Source: Massilia sp. TS11
GTDB lineage: Bacteria > Pseudomonadota > Gammaproteobacteria > Burkholderiales > Burkholderiaceae_D
NCBI RefSeq assembly: GCF_022012445.1
Contig: NZ_JAKLTS010000004.1
Coordinates: forward strand, 62,001-126,000
Direction of reading: 5' to 3'
Length of the DNA stretch: 64,000 nt
Position 1 is the first letter of the stretch; each line of letters starts with the position of its first letter. A program made the translations under genes and the position numbers. Shown piece after piece: positions 1 through 9,261 of the stretch. The notes under the pieces were generated by a model. That model had not been told where the DNA came from. It saw only the letters and a program-made list of their open reading frames with translations, and did not search any database.

Positions 1-170
1 GTGAGCTTGGCGTAGATGTCCTTGGTCAGTTGCTGGCTCTTCTTGGCCAGGCGGTCGATCTCTTCGGAGATGTCGACAGCCGAATCGTCCTGGACGAAAC
101 GCAGTTCTTCAATTTTCGAATCCAGCTCGGCAATGGGCTGCTCGAAACTGAGGAAACTTGTTTTGCTCAT
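1..170 (-). CDS. accA: Acetyl-CoA carboxylase carboxyltransferase subunit alpha, N-terminal part (window edge)
   Basis: The first 56 codons of a minus-strand gene run off the left edge. The protein begins [20 protein letters not shown] and continues with the charged coiled segment ([21 protein letters not shown]) typical of the AccA N-terminus. AccA is the carboxyltransferase subunit that, with AccD, moves the carboxyl group from carboxybiotin to acetyl-CoA to make malonyl-CoA for fatty acid synthesis in the cytoplasm. A GGGAGAACCC ribosome-binding stretch lies just before the ATG at 170. The gene follows the glycosylase gene by about 30 bases on the same strand, so it is probably co-transcribed with cysS and the glycosylase. 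The catalytic part lies outside the window. Confidence 0.9.
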   Translation of the reverse strand, partial: MSKTSFLSFEQPIAELDSKIEELRFVQDDSAVDISEEIDRLAKKSQQLTKDIYAKL

Positions 171-200
171 GGGTTCTCCCTATCAGGTCCGGCGAAGTGC

Positions 201-854
201 TTATTTTACAGGAACCGGGTCCAGGCTACGCCATAAATACCAGGTCGCCACGGTACGCCAGGGTTCCCAGTTGGCCGATACTTCGCGTGCATCGCTGCGC
301 GAGACCGGTTCGCCGGAGAAATAATTGCGGCTGATCCCCTGGATCAAGCCGGCATCGTCCAAAGGCAAGACATTTGGACGGAGCAGATTAAATATCAAAA
401 ACATCTCGGCTGTCCAGCGGCCGATGCCGCGGATGGCCACCAGTTCGGCGATCACCGCCTCGTCGTCCATCTCGGCCCATTTGTCCACGTGCACCAGCTT
501 GTCGCGGAAGTGCTGGGCCAGGTCGAGCAGATAGTCGGCCTTGCGCTTGGACAGGCCGCAGCCGATCAGCTTTTCCTGCCCGGCCTTGAGCACCTGGGCC
601 GGTGCGACCTTGGGGCACAGCTCGAGCACGCGGCCCCAGACCGCCTCGGCCGACTGGGTCGAGATCTGCTGGCCGACGACCGAGCGCGCGAGCGTCAAGA
701 AGGGGTCGGTATGGCCGACCAGGGACAGGTCGCCAAACTGGGGGATCAGCTTCTTCATGATGCGGTCGCGCTTCATGAGTTCGGCTTTCGCCTCTTCCCA
801 GTAGTCGGGCACGCGGGCCACGGGCGTGCCAAGATCGGCCGGTTTGATGACCAT
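201..854 (-). CDS. AlkA-like DNA-3-methyladenine glycosylase (HhH-GPD family)
   Basis: A 217-residue HhH-GPD superfamily base-excision glycosylase. The helix-hairpin-helix is visible at about residues 138-155 (LVAIRGIGRWTAEMF), followed by LPLDD, where Asp166/Asp167 include the expected catalytic aspartate. An upstream VVGQQIS segment (residues 59-65) is also typical of the AlkA branch. Such enzymes excise alkylated purines such as 3-methyladenine and leave an abasic site. The protein is shorter than E. coli AlkA (282 residues) because it lacks the N-terminal extra domain, as many bacterial homologues do. Its ATG overlaps the cysS stop codon by one base (TAATG), so it is translationally coupled to cysS. 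Substrate range cannot be read from the sequence. Confidence 0.9.
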   Translation of the reverse strand: MVIKPADLGTPVARVPDYWEEAKAELMKRDRIMKKLIPQFGDLSLVGHTDPFLTLARSVVGQQISTQSAEAVWGRVLELCPKVAPAQVLKAGQEKLIGCGLSKRKADYLLDLAQHFRDKLVHVDKWAEMDDEAVIAELVAIRGIGRWTAEMFLIFNLLRPNVLPLDDAGLIQGISRNYFSGEPVSRSDAREVSANWEPWRTVATWYLWRSLDPVPVK

Positions 855-2233
855 TATGCGCGGCGCCAGTTGGTCGTGCCGTCCGGCTTGTCTTCGAGGA
901 TGATGCCGGCCGCCTGCAATTCCTTGCGGATGCGGTCGGACTCGGCCCAGTTCTTGGCCTGCTTGGCGGCCAGGCGGGCGGCGATCTGGGCCTCGATGGC
1001 GGCATCGCCCTCGCTGGCGCTGCCGCGCAGGAAGGCCTGGGGCGCCCGTCCGAGCAGGCCGAGCACGCCGGCCAGGGCCTTGAGCTGGGCGGCCAGGGCC
1101 GGGTCCTTGGACTTGTTCAGCTCGGTCGCCATATCAAACAGCACGGCCAGGGCGATCGGCGTATTGAAGTCGTCGTCCATGGCCTCGGCAAAGCGGCGCG
1201 CATAGGCCGCGTTCCAGTCGACGGCCGCGGCCGGCGCGTCCACATCGGCCAGGGCCGTGTACAGGCGCGTCAGTGCCGTCTTGGCGTCGTCCAGATGGGC
1301 GTCCGAGTAATTGAGCGGGCTGCGGTAGTGGGCGCGCATGATGAAGAAGCGCACGACTTCGGCGTCGTACTTCTTCAGCACATCGCGGATCGTGAAGAAA
1401 TTGCCCAGGGACTTGGACATCTTCTCGTTATCCACGCGCACAAAACCATTGTGCACCCAGTAATTGACCATCTGGCGCCCGCTCGCCCCTTCCGACTGAG
1501 CGATCTCGTTCTCGTGATGGGGGAACTGCAGGTCCTGGCCGCCGCCGTGGATATCGAAATGCTCGCCCAGCAGCGCGCACGACATGGCCGAGCACTCGAT
1601 ATGCCAGCCGGGCCGCCCGCTGCCCCACTTCGAGGCCCATTTCACTTCCTCGGGCTCGCTGGCCTTGGAGGCCTTCCACAGCACGAAGTCGAGCGGATCG
1701 CGCTTGCCGGTGTTGACGTCGACGCGCTCGCCGGCGCGCAGATCGTCGAGCGACTTGCCGGACAGCTTGCCGTAGCCGTCGAAGCCGCGCACGGCGTAGT
1801 TCACATCTCCGTCCGCGCCCTGATAGGCCAGGCCCTTGGACTCGAGCGTTTCGATCAGCTGCAGCATCTGCGGCACGTATTGGGTGGCGCGCGGCACATC
1901 GGTCGGCGGCTGGATGCCGAGCTGGGCGGTGTCCTCATCCATGTACTGGGTGAAGCGCGCCGTCAGGCTGCCGATGCTCTCACCATTCTCGACGGCACGC
2001 TTGATGATCTTGTCGTCGATGTCGGTGATATTGCGGACGTATTTGACCTCGTACCCCGAGGCCTTCAGCCAGCGGTAGATGACGTCGAAAGCCATCATCA
2101 TGCGTGCATGTCCGATGTGGCAGTAGTCATAGATCGTCATGCCACAGACGTACATGCCGACCTTGCCGGGCACGATGGGAACGAACGTCTGTTTCTCACG
2201 CGCGAGCGTGTTGTAGATCTTCAAATTGCTCAT
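854..2233 (-). CDS. cysS: Cysteinyl-tRNA synthetase
   Basis: A 459-residue class I aminoacyl-tRNA synthetase, close to the 461 residues of the E. coli enzyme. The HIGH motif is at residues 39-42 and KMSKS at 271-275. Zinc ligands that select cysteine are in place: Cys30, Cys214, His239 and Glu243. The enzyme charges tRNA-Cys in the cytoplasm. It is the first gene of a minus-strand group followed by the glycosylase gene and accA. The start at 2233 ([10 protein letters not shown]) matches the family N-terminus. The 189-base gap to ppiA (2234-2422) must hold the divergent promoters for both genes; I recognise no specific operator in it. Confidence 0.97.
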   Translation of the reverse strand: MSNLKIYNTLAREKQTFVPIVPGKVGMYVCGMTIYDYCHIGHARMMMAFDVIYRWLKASGYEVKYVRNITDIDDKIIKRAVENGESIGSLTARFTQYMDEDTAQLGIQPPTDVPRATQYVPQMLQLIETLESKGLAYQGADGDVNYAVRGFDGYGKLSGKSLDDLRAGERVDVNTGKRDPLDFVLWKASKASEPEEVKWASKWGSGRPGWHIECSAMSCALLGEHFDIHGGGQDLQFPHHENEIAQSEGASGRQMVNYWVHNGFVRVDNEKMSKSLGNFFTIRDVLKKYDAEVVRFFIMRAHYRSPLNYSDAHLDDAKTALTRLYTALADVDAPAAAVDWNAAYARRFAEAMDDDFNTPIALAVLFDMATELNKSKDPALAAQLKALAGVLGLLGRAPQAFLRGSASEGDAAIEAQIAARLAAKQAKNWAESDRIRKELQAAGIILEDKPDGTTNWRRA

Positions 2234-2422
2234 GGATTCTGCGGATCAGTGACAAAACAAAGGACCGGCGCGCCAGGCCCTGCAAGGGGGCGCGTCTCAG
2301 GTCCAGTGTGCCGGATCGGGGTGTCCTCGGGTTTGTTCTTCTTTGATAGAATGGAACGTCAAGCCGCGAAGTATAGCACCTGAAGCTGGCGCGGCACGAA
2401 TTTCCAGGAGAGGATTACCACC

Positions 2423-3037
2423 ATGCACGTTCGCCGATTCTGCGCTTCGCTGATCGCCCTGATGTTTGCCGCCAGCAGCTTCGCCCAGGAGGCCCCTGCC
2501 CCCGCCCCCGAGGCGCCGGCGCGCGAACTGCCGCAGGTCCTCATCAAGACGACCCAGGGCGACATCGTGGTCGAACTCGAGGACGAGAAGGCGCCGAAGA
2601 CGGTCGACAATTTCCTCAAATACGTCAAGGCCGGCTACTACAAGAACACCATCTTCCACCGCGTCATCAAGGACTTCATGATCCAGACCGGCGGCTACAC
2701 CAAGGACCTGAAACCCAAGCCCGGCGTGCGCAAGGCGATCCCGATCGAGGACCAGAACGGCCTGCAGAACAAGGCCTACACGCTGGCCATGGCGCGTTCG
2801 GCCAGCCCGAACTCGGCCACCTCTCAGTTCTTCATCAACACGGTCGACAATCCCGGCCTCGACTTCCCCGGCACCGACGGCCACGGCTACACGGTGTTCG
2901 GGCGCGTGGTCAAAGGCCAGGAGGTGGTCGACAAAATCAAGGCCGTGCTGGTCGACGATATCAATGCCGAATTTCGCAATGTGCCGGTGAATCCGATCAC
3001 GATTACGGCGACCACCGTGCTCAAGACGGTAAAATAA
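2423..3037 (+). CDS. ppiA: Periplasmic peptidyl-prolyl cis-trans isomerase (cyclophilin)
   Basis: A 204-residue cyclophilin with an N-terminal signal peptide (MHVRRFCASLIALMFAASSFA, cleavage likely near residue 21) and a short Pro/Ala-rich linker, so it should act in the periplasm on proline bonds of secreted proteins. Active-site segments are IFHRVIKDFMIQTGG and SQFFIN. A strong AGGAGAGG ribosome-binding site precedes the ATG. It is followed after 30 bases by a cytoplasmic paralogue, the usual PpiA/PpiB pair of Burkholderiales. The assignment as PpiA rather than another exported cyclophilin rests on this pairing. Confidence 0.93.
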   Translation: MHVRRFCASLIALMFAASSFAQEAPAPAPEAPARELPQVLIKTTQGDIVVELEDEKAPKTVDNFLKYVKAGYYKNTIFHRVIKDFMIQTGGYTKDLKPKPGVRKAIPIEDQNGLQNKAYTLAMARSASPNSATSQFFINTVDNPGLDFPGTDGHGYTVFGRVVKGQEVVDKIKAVLVDDINAEFRNVPVNPITITATTVLKTVK

Positions 3038-3067
3038 GCCCTTTTTCATTCCTCAGCAGGACACAAA

Positions 3068-3559
3068 ATGCCCAACGTTAAGATCTTCACCACCGAAGGC
3101 GACATGGTCGTCGAACTGGACGCCGACAAGGCTCCGAAAACCGTCGCCAACTTCCTCGACTACGTGGCCAAGGGCCACTACACCAACACCATCTTCCACC
3201 GCGTGATCGATGGCTTCATGATCCAGGGCGGCGGTTTCGAGCCGGGCATGAAGCAGAAGCCCACCGACCAGACCGTGGAAAACGAAGCCAAGAACGGCCT
3301 GAAGAACGAGACCTACACCCTGGCCATGGCCCGCACCAGCGCGCCGCACTCGGCCTCGGCCCAGTTCTTCATCAACGTCAAGAACAACAGCTTCCTCGAC
3401 TACCCGGGCCAGGACGGCTGGGGCTATGCCGTGTTCGGTAAAGTGATCGAAGGCCAGGACGTGGTCGACAAGATCCGCGCCGTGCCGACCGGCCGCAGCG
3501 GCATGTTCCAGGACGTGCCCAAGACCGACATCGTCATCACCAAGGTCGAAGTCCTCTGA
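3068..3559 (+). CDS. ppiB: Cytoplasmic peptidyl-prolyl cis-trans isomerase B (cyclophilin)
   Basis: A 163-residue cyclophilin with no signal peptide, matching the length of E. coli PpiB (164). Catalytic segments [15 protein letters not shown] and AQFFINV are intact. It catalyses prolyl isomerisation in the cytoplasm. A SD-like CAGCAGGA lies upstream of the ATG at 3068. Its stop codon overlaps the lpxH start (TGATG), so ppiA, ppiB and lpxH form one transcription unit. Confidence 0.95.
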   Translation: MPNVKIFTTEGDMVVELDADKAPKTVANFLDYVAKGHYTNTIFHRVIDGFMIQGGGFEPGMKQKPTDQTVENEAKNGLKNETYTLAMARTSAPHSASAQFFINVKNNSFLDYPGQDGWGYAVFGKVIEGQDVVDKIRAVPTGRSGMFQDVPKTDIVITKVEVL

Positions 3560-4302
3560 TGCAGGCGGCGCGCCCCCTCGCGCTGTTTCTCTCCGACCTG
3601 CACCTGCAGCCGTCGCACCCGGCCACCTGCGCAGCCTTTCTGCGCTTTCTGGCCGGGCCGGCAGCTGCGGCCGAGGCGGTCTATCTGTTGGGGGATATCT
3701 TCGAATACTGGGCCGGCGACGATGACCTCGCCGATCCTTTTGCCGCCGGCATCGTCGCCGCCCTGCGCCGCCTGGCCGACAGCGGCACCCGCCTCTACTG
3801 GATCGCCGGCAACCGCGATTTTCTCGTCGGTCCCGCCTTTGCCGCTGCCGCCGGCCTCACGCTGCTGAGCGAGCCGCATGTGCTGGAACTGGCCGGCCTG
3901 CGCATCGCCCTCGTGCATGGCGACGCCGAATGCACCGACGACAGCAAATACATGGCCTTTCGCGCCCAGGTGCGCGATCCGGCCTGGCAGGCCCAGTTCC
4001 TGGCCCTGCCCCTGGCCCAGCGCAAGGACATCATCGCCGGTCTGCGCCAAGGCTCGAAAGCGGCCCAGTCCGGCCCCGACTACCGGCTCACCGACGTCAA
4101 TCCGGACGCCATCGCCGCCCTGTTCGCCCGCACCGGCTGCGCGGTGCTGATCCACGGCCACACCCATCAGCCGGCCCTGCACACGCTCGGCGCGCTGCGC
4201 CGCTATGTGCTGCCCGACTGGGAATGCGACGCGCCCCCGCTGCGCGGCGGCTTTCTGGCGCTCACGGCCGACGGCCAGCTGCACACCCATCCCCTGCCCT
4301 GA
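3559..4302 (+). CDS. lpxH: UDP-2,3-diacylglucosamine diphosphatase
   Basis: A 247-residue calcineurin-like metallophosphoesterase. The metal-binding blocks are all visible: FLSDLHL (Asp/His), LLGDIFEYW (Gly-Asp), GNRDFLVG (Asn-Arg-Asp), VHGD and HGHTHQP. LpxH hydrolyses UDP-2,3-diacylglucosamine to lipid X at the inner face of the cytoplasmic membrane in lipid A synthesis. The start codon overlaps the ppiB stop by one base. The GNRDFL block and the ppiB-lpxH order support LpxH over generic phosphoesterases. Confidence 0.93.
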   Translation: MQAARPLALFLSDLHLQPSHPATCAAFLRFLAGPAAAAEAVYLLGDIFEYWAGDDDLADPFAAGIVAALRRLADSGTRLYWIAGNRDFLVGPAFAAAAGLTLLSEPHVLELAGLRIALVHGDAECTDDSKYMAFRAQVRDPAWQAQFLALPLAQRKDIIAGLRQGSKAAQSGPDYRLTDVNPDAIAALFARTGCAVLIHGHTHQPALHTLGALRRYVLPDWECDAPPLRGGFLALTADGQLHTHPLP

Positions 4303-4324
4303 GCACGTGCATATCCGATTCCGC

Positions 4325-4366
4325 TTGCCTTTGTGCGCCATGGTGTTATAGTTCACTACAACACCA
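4325..4366 (+). promoter_or_regulatory. Promoter and palindromic operator of the YtrA-type regulator/ABC operon
   Basis: A 26-base imperfect palindrome spans 4341-4366: TGGTGTT at 4341-4347 is matched by AACACCA at 4360-4366, with TAGT/ACTA inner arms around a TC centre and one mismatched pair. A sigma70-like promoter runs through it: TTGCCT at 4325-4330 and TATAGT at 4347-4352, spacer 16. The operator thus covers the -10 element and start site, which suits autorepression by the GntR-family protein encoded 28 bases downstream. Binding is inferred. Confidence 0.7.
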
Positions 4367-4393
4367 CTACGCTACACCACCACAGGAGGAGCG

Positions 4394-4753
4394 ATGACCA
4401 TCGGCTGGAACGACCAGACGCCCATCTACCTCCAGCTCAAGGAGCGCGTGATCGGGATGATGCTCGACGGGGTGCTGAAGGCCGGCGATGCCCTGCCTTC
4501 GGTACGCCAGGTCGCAGCGGAATACCAGTTGAACCCGATCACGGTATCGCGCGCCTACCAGGAGCTGGTCGATGAGGAATTAGTTGAAAAACGAAGGGGA
4601 ATTGGCATGTATGTCAGCGAAGGTGCGAGCGAAAAACTGCTCGCCAGCGAACGCGAGCGCTTCATGCGCGAGGAATGGCCGGCCATGCTCGAGCGCATCC
4701 GCCGCCTCGGCCTGAATGTCGAGGAACTGCTGCATCAGGGAGGACGCGCATGA
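4394..4753 (+). CDS. GntR-family transcriptional regulator, YtrA subfamily
   Basis: A 119-residue protein with an N-terminal winged helix (PIYLQLKERV...LPSVRQVAAEYQLNPITVSRAYQEL) and only a short helical C-terminus, the hallmark of the YtrA subfamily, whose small C-terminal part serves for dimerisation. YtrA regulators usually repress an operon with their own ABC transporter, and here the ATPase and permease genes follow with ATGA overlaps. An AGGAGGAG ribosome-binding site precedes the ATG. A palindromic operator overlaps the promoter upstream. The inducer is unknown; in Gram-positive relatives it is often a cell-wall-active antibiotic. Confidence 0.92.
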   Translation: MTIGWNDQTPIYLQLKERVIGMMLDGVLKAGDALPSVRQVAAEYQLNPITVSRAYQELVDEELVEKRRGIGMYVSEGASEKLLASERERFMREEWPAMLERIRRLGLNVEELLHQGGRA

Positions 4754-5607
4754 CTGCCGTGATTTCCGCCAAAGGTCTGAGCAAGCGCTATGGCAAGCAG
4801 CTGGCCGTCGACCACATCGATTTCGAGATTCCGGCCGGCCGCATCGTCGGCCTGATCGGGCCGAACGGCTCGGGCAAGACCACCACCCTCAAGGCCGCGC
4901 TCGGCCTGATCCCCTTCGAGGGCGAACTCAAGGTGCTGGGCAAGGACCCGCGCACCGAGCGCGACGCCCTGATGCGCGATGTCTGCTTCATCGCCGACGT
5001 GGCCATCCTGCCCAAGTGGCTGAAGGTGAAAGACGCCGTCGATTTCGTGGCCGGCGTGCACCCGCGTTTCAAGCGCGACAAGGCCGAACGCTATCTGGCG
5101 CGCACCAAGCTGCATCCGGATACCAAGGTCAAGGCCATGTCCAAGGGCATGATCGTGCAGCTGCACCTGGCCCTGGTGATGGCCATCGACGCGCGCCTGC
5201 TGGTGCTCGACGAACCGACGCTGGGCCTGGACATCCTCTACCGCAAGCAGTTCTACCAGAACCTGCTGGAAGACTATTTTGACGAGGACAAGACCATCAT
5301 CATCACCACCCACCAGGTGGAAGAAGTGGAACACATCCTGTCCGACCTGATGTTCATCCGCGACGGCAAGATCGTGCTGCAATCGAGCATGGAGGAAATG
5401 GGCGAGCGCTACACCGAGCTGCTCGTCAATCCGGACAAGCTGGCCGCCGCCAGCGCCCTCGGCCCGATCGACCAGCGTCCGGTGTTCGGCAAGACCGTGC
5501 TGCTGTACGAAGGCGTGCCGCGCACCCAGCTGAGCGCCCTGGGCGAGATCCGCAATCCAAGTGTGGCCGATCTGTTCGTGGCCAAGATGAAAGGAAGCTA
5601 CGCATGA
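4750..5607 (+). CDS. ABC transporter ATP-binding protein (YtrB-like)
   Basis: A 285-residue ABC ATPase. Walker A is GPNGSGKTT (about residues 37-45), Walker B is LLVLDEPTLGLD, and the H-loop is IITTHQVEE. The signature region reads MSKGM in place of LSGGQ, a divergence common in the YtrB/EcsA/CcmA-like families. I chose the ATG at 4750, which overlaps the regulator stop (ATGA); an in-frame ATG at 4675 lies inside the regulator gene and would add sequence with no homology to the family. It should energise the permease encoded next. The substrate is unknown. Confidence 0.9.
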   Translation: MTAVISAKGLSKRYGKQLAVDHIDFEIPAGRIVGLIGPNGSGKTTTLKAALGLIPFEGELKVLGKDPRTERDALMRDVCFIADVAILPKWLKVKDAVDFVAGVHPRFKRDKAERYLARTKLHPDTKVKAMSKGMIVQLHLALVMAIDARLLVLDEPTLGLDILYRKQFYQNLLEDYFDEDKTIIITTHQVEEVEHILSDLMFIRDGKIVLQSSMEEMGERYTELLVNPDKLAAASALGPIDQRPVFGKTVLLYEGVPRTQLSALGEIRNPSVADLFVAKMKGSYA

Positions 5608-6554
5608 ATACCCTGAAATGGCTGATGCAGCGCGAATTCTGGGAACACAAGGGGGCCTTCCTCTGGACCCCGGCCATCGTCGGTGGCGCCCTGGTGAGCC
5701 TGGCCGGCGGCACCCTGCTCTACAAAAGCATGAGCGGCGGCCAGCACAGCGGCGCCCTGGTCCACATGTCCGAGGGCGGCGCCCCGCCCGACAAGCTGGC
5801 TGATATCCTGAGCGTGGCCTATATGGCCCTGGCCGGTCCGGTGTTCCTGATGATGGCCCTGGCCATGTTCTTCTACGCCGCCTCCTGCCTGTATGACGAA
5901 CGGCGCGACCGCAGCATCCTGTTCTGGAAATCGCTGCCGGTGTCGGATGGCATGACCGTGCTGTCCAAGGCCCTGTCGGCCCTGGTGGTGATGCCGGTGT
6001 TGAGCTTTGCCGCCGCCACCCTCAGCGCCTTCCTGATGGTGCCGATCGTGTGCACGGCGCTGGCCATGCACGGCGTGAACATCACGGGCCGCGTGTTCAG
6101 CACGCCGGCGCTCTACATCGCGCCCCTGCAGCTGCTGTCGATGCTGCCGGTGTTCATCATCTGGGCCCTGCCGACCCTGGGCTGGCTGATGCTGGTGTCG
6201 AGCTGGGCGCGCAGCAAGGCCCTGCTGTGGGCGGTCGGCCTGCCGCTGCTGGCCATCGCCACCCTGAAGATGCTGGACGCCAGCCTCGGTCTGGGCTTTG
6301 ACGTCAATCTGGTGATCCGCAGCGGCATCCTGCGCGCGCTCGCAGGCTTTGTGCCGGGCATCTGGTTCTTGTACGACAACGAGACCATGCAGGGCATGGC
6401 CGAAGTCGTGCGCGACCAGGGGCCGAGCCTGGGCCTGGTCGCCCAACACGCCTGGCGCACGCTGGCCACGCCGGCGGCCTGGGGCGGCGCGCTGGCCGGC
6501 CTGGCCATGCTGGCCGGGGCCGTCCGCCTGCGCCGCTACCGCGACGACACTTAA
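5604..6554 (+). CDS. ABC transporter permease
   Basis: A 316-residue integral membrane protein with about six hydrophobic segments (for example [36 protein letters not shown] and [16 protein letters not shown]). The short C-terminal segment ends in RRYRDDT. The motif [19 protein letters not shown] after the second membrane span is common in ABC-2 type permeases. It overlaps the ATPase gene by four bases (ATGA), so regulator, ATPase and permease form one operon. Its end overlaps the convergent chemoreceptor gene by four bases, and I see no terminator between them. No substrate can be named. Confidence 0.87.
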   Translation: MNTLKWLMQREFWEHKGAFLWTPAIVGGALVSLAGGTLLYKSMSGGQHSGALVHMSEGGAPPDKLADILSVAYMALAGPVFLMMALAMFFYAASCLYDERRDRSILFWKSLPVSDGMTVLSKALSALVVMPVLSFAAATLSAFLMVPIVCTALAMHGVNITGRVFSTPALYIAPLQLLSMLPVFIIWALPTLGWLMLVSSWARSKALLWAVGLPLLAIATLKMLDASLGLGFDVNLVIRSGILRALAGFVPGIWFLYDNETMQGMAEVVRDQGPSLGLVAQHAWRTLATPAAWGGALAGLAMLAGAVRLRRYRDDT

Positions 6555-8158
6555 GCGTTGGCCACCGCCAGGCGCGGCCGCGAGCCCGCCTGGGGGGCGA
6601 CCGGCGCCGCCGGTTTCTGCAACAGCTGGAAGGATTCGACCAGCTCCATCAAGGTCGCAGCCTGCTGAGTCAGGCTGCGCGTCGCTGCGGCGGCCTCGTC
6701 CACCATGGCCGCATTCGACTGGGTGGCTTCATCCATGCTCGCCACTGCATCATTGACCTGTTCGATCCCGATGCTCTGCTCGCGCAGGGCCGTCGAGATA
6801 TCGGTCACATGCGAGGTCACATCGGCCACGGCGTCGCAGATGCGGTGAATCGTGGCCCCGGCCTTGTCGACCTGGGCGCTGCCCTGCTGCACATGACGCG
6901 AGGACTGGGCGATCAGGCCGGTGATTTCGCGCGCGGCCGTGGCCGAACGCTGGGCCAGTGCGCGCACTTCCTGCGCGACGACGGCGAAACCGCGTCCGGC
7001 CTCGCCGGCACGGGCCGCTTCGACGGCGGCGTTCAGGGCCAGCAGATTGGTCTGGAAGGCGATGCCGTCGATCACGCCGACGATGTCGCCGATCTTGGCG
7101 GCACTGGCTTCGATCGCGGCCATGGTCTGGATCACATTGTCGATCACCGCCCCGCCCTCGCCCGCCAGGCGGGTCATCTCCTGCACCAGACGCTCGGACT
7201 CGCCCGCGTGCTCGGCAGTCGCGCGCACCGAACTGGTCATCTCTTCCATCGAGGCGGCCGTCTGCTGCAGGGCCGAGGCCTGGGCCTCGGTGCGCGCCTG
7301 CAGATCGTGGTGGCCATGGGCCAGCTGGTCGGCGCCGTCCTTGACCAGGCCCGAGACTTCCTGAATCTGGCCGATCAGCAGCTTCATATTCGTCTGCAGC
7401 ACGCGCAGCGACTGGCGCAGGCTGCTGACTTCGGTATTGCCGTGGGCGTGGATTTTGCCGCTCAGGTCGCCGGCGCTCAGGCGCGTCAGATCGGCACAGG
7501 TCTCGGCCAGCGGCGCCAGCGCGCGCTGGTGCACGCACCAGGCGCTGAAGCCGGCGATGGCGATCCCGGCCAGACCCACCAGACGCAGCCCGAGATGCGG
7601 GCTCAGGGCGAGCACGGCCGTAAAGCCGGCCGCCATCGTGCCGTTCAGGATCATGCAGGTCTGGTGGATATTGAAATCGAAGCGCTTGCGCAGGCCATCC
7701 CAGGCGCTGCGCTTGACCACGGCGCCATTGTCGACGCCCAGATCGCCGTGGCCATTGCGGATCGCCGCATAGGCGCGCTCGGCCGCCTCGACGGCGGCGC
7801 GGTCCGGCTTGATGCGCACCGAGGTATAGCCGCTGATCTTGCCGTTCTTGATCAGCGGCGCGGCATTGACTTCGACCCAGTAGTGGTCGCCGTTCTTGCA
7901 ACGGTTCTTGACCAGGCCATGCCAGGCGTGGCCGCGCTGCAGCGTGCTCCAGAAGTCGGCAAAGGCCGCCTTCGGCATGTCGGGGTGGCGCACGATGTTC
8001 TGCGGCGCTCCGACCAGTTCGTCTTCGCTGAAACCGCTGATCTTCATGAAATCGCGGTTGGCGTAAGTGATATTTCCCTGCAAGTCCGTTTTGGAGACCA
8101 CGGTTTCATGGTCTTGCAGGACGTATTCCCGTTGTGTGACGTGATGGTTCTTGGCCAT
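6551..8158 (-). CDS. Aer-like methyl-accepting chemotaxis protein with N-terminal PAS domain
   Basis: A 535-residue energy/redox-type chemoreceptor. Residues about 10-115 form a PAS domain of the Aer kind ([29 protein letters not shown]). Then come a membrane anchor (about 165-210), a HAMP-like segment and a long coiled-coil signalling domain with the conserved tip [20 protein letters not shown]. There is no periplasmic ligand domain, as in Aer. I set the start at 8158 ([14 protein letters not shown]), which aligns with the second receptor of this cluster; the longer frame would add 44 unconserved residues. It should signal through CheA/CheW. No CheR-binding pentapeptide is seen at the C-terminus. 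Whether the PAS domain binds FAD is inference. Confidence 0.9.
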   Translation of the reverse strand: MAKNHHVTQREYVLQDHETVVSKTDLQGNITYANRDFMKISGFSEDELVGAPQNIVRHPDMPKAAFADFWSTLQRGHAWHGLVKNRCKNGDHYWVEVNAAPLIKNGKISGYTSVRIKPDRAAVEAAERAYAAIRNGHGDLGVDNGAVVKRSAWDGLRKRFDFNIHQTCMILNGTMAAGFTAVLALSPHLGLRLVGLAGIAIAGFSAWCVHQRALAPLAETCADLTRLSAGDLSGKIHAHGNTEVSSLRQSLRVLQTNMKLLIGQIQEVSGLVKDGADQLAHGHHDLQARTEAQASALQQTAASMEEMTSSVRATAEHAGESERLVQEMTRLAGEGGAVIDNVIQTMAAIEASAAKIGDIVGVIDGIAFQTNLLALNAAVEAARAGEAGRGFAVVAQEVRALAQRSATAAREITGLIAQSSRHVQQGSAQVDKAGATIHRICDAVADVTSHVTDISTALREQSIGIEQVNDAVASMDEATQSNAAMVDEAAAATRSLTQQAATLMELVESFQLLQKPAAPVAPQAGSRPRLAVANA

Positions 8159-8426
8159 GTCTATCTCTTTGGTAGGGCAAGGGCCATTGCTCAGGTTGCG
8201 GCGATGCGAGATCGCGGAGAAAGGGCCGAGGCCTGGCGCTGTTAAGGCCAGATGGAGAAGGCTGCGGGGCTGGGCAACCGGCGTGCTCACAGAAGGGGTG
8301 CGCAGCGCACCCCATCAACGCCGGGCATAAGCATAAAGGCAAGCATTTGCACGCGGCTTTGACCTGCATCAAGGATTCAGAAATCCTTGCAGAAACGAAA
8401 CTACGCTGAATCCTTTGAAAACAAAA

Positions 8427-9041
8427 CTATCGGTTTTTAGAGATAATTAACTCGAAGTCGTTAAACAATTCCTCGGCATCCAGCATGGCCGCCGCGACGT
8501 CGTTGATCTTGCGCCGATTCGCGCGCGCATACTCGCGCAGGGCGTCGAAGGCGACGATGCGGTTGGTCTGGTAGGCGCGCATCAGCAGGCCGACCGCCAT
8601 GCTGGTTTCGCGTCCGGCGTTCAGGGCGGCCGTCAGGTTTTCGCCGTTCTCGCGCAGGCGGCGCAGTTCGCCGGCCACTTCGAGCGCGGTCGCATAGGCC
8701 GGCACCACCTGGTTGACTTCGAAGGGCTTGAGCAGATAGCCAACCGCGCCATGTTCCTTGGCGCGCGCCACAATCTCCTCCTGCGCGTGGGCCGACACGA
8801 ACATGAAGGCCACGCTGCGGCTTTTCAGACGCTGCGCGAGCTCGAGTCCGCTCATGCCGCCCATTTCGACGTCAATCGACACCAGATCGGGCAGGCGCTC
8901 GGCCACATAGTCGAGCGCCGCCTCGCCCGACTGGGCCTGGGCAACCTCGTAACCGGCCATGCGCAGGCAATTGCCGAGCAGGCTGAGAATCAGGGGATCG
9001 TCGTCGACGATCAGAATCAGGGGCTTGGTGTTTCGCTTCAT
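8427..9041 (-). CDS. Response regulator with receiver and ANTAR RNA-binding domains
   Basis: A 204-residue protein: receiver domain at about residues 7-125 (LIVDDD acidic pocket, VSIDVEMGG phospho-acceptor region, YLLKPFE lysine) and a C-terminal ANTAR helical domain (about 135-200; GRETSMAVGLLMRAYQTNRIVAF then ALREYARANRRKINDVAAAML). ANTAR proteins act as phosphorylation-dependent antiterminators that bind paired RNA hairpins. The start at 9041 (MKRNTKPLILIVDDD) has a GGAAGG ribosome-binding site; longer starts lack homology. It lies between two Aer-like receptors. No partner kinase gene is next to it, so its phosphodonor is unknown. Confidence 0.9.
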   Translation of the reverse strand: MKRNTKPLILIVDDDPLILSLLGNCLRMAGYEVAQAQSGEAALDYVAERLPDLVSIDVEMGGMSGLELAQRLKSRSVAFMFVSAHAQEEIVARAKEHGAVGYLLKPFEVNQVVPAYATALEVAGELRRLRENGENLTAALNAGRETSMAVGLLMRAYQTNRIVAFDALREYARANRRKINDVAAAMLDAEELFNDFELIISKNR

Positions 9042-9172
9042 GAATGAGCCTTCCGCCCATGCGCGCACGGGCTCACACCGGCGGGCATGCTTATCGCTGT
9101 TTTTGTTGTGGGAATTGCGGCGCGAGGATGGGGCGCGCACGGTCGCCTGGCGAGGACGGGGCGCAGGCGGAG

Positions 9173-9195
9173 CAAGCGGGCGTGCCGCCCGCTTG
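9173..9195. other. Perfect GC-rich hairpin between the second receptor gene and the ANTAR regulator gene
   Basis: CAAGCGGGCG at 9173-9182 and CGCCCGCTTG at 9186-9195 form a perfect ten-base stem around a TGC loop. It lies in the 220-base gap 9042-9261, after the stop of the minus-strand receptor gene. No T-run follows on either strand, so a classical intrinsic terminator is doubtful; it could end or stabilise the receptor transcript. The rest of that gap must carry the promoter of the ANTAR regulator; I recognise no clear -35/-10 pair. Confidence 0.5.
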
Positions 9196-9261
9196 TATTG
9201 CTCCTAAAGCATAATCCTTAGCGCATTGACAAGCAAGCGCATTCTGCAAATTGTGACTTGG

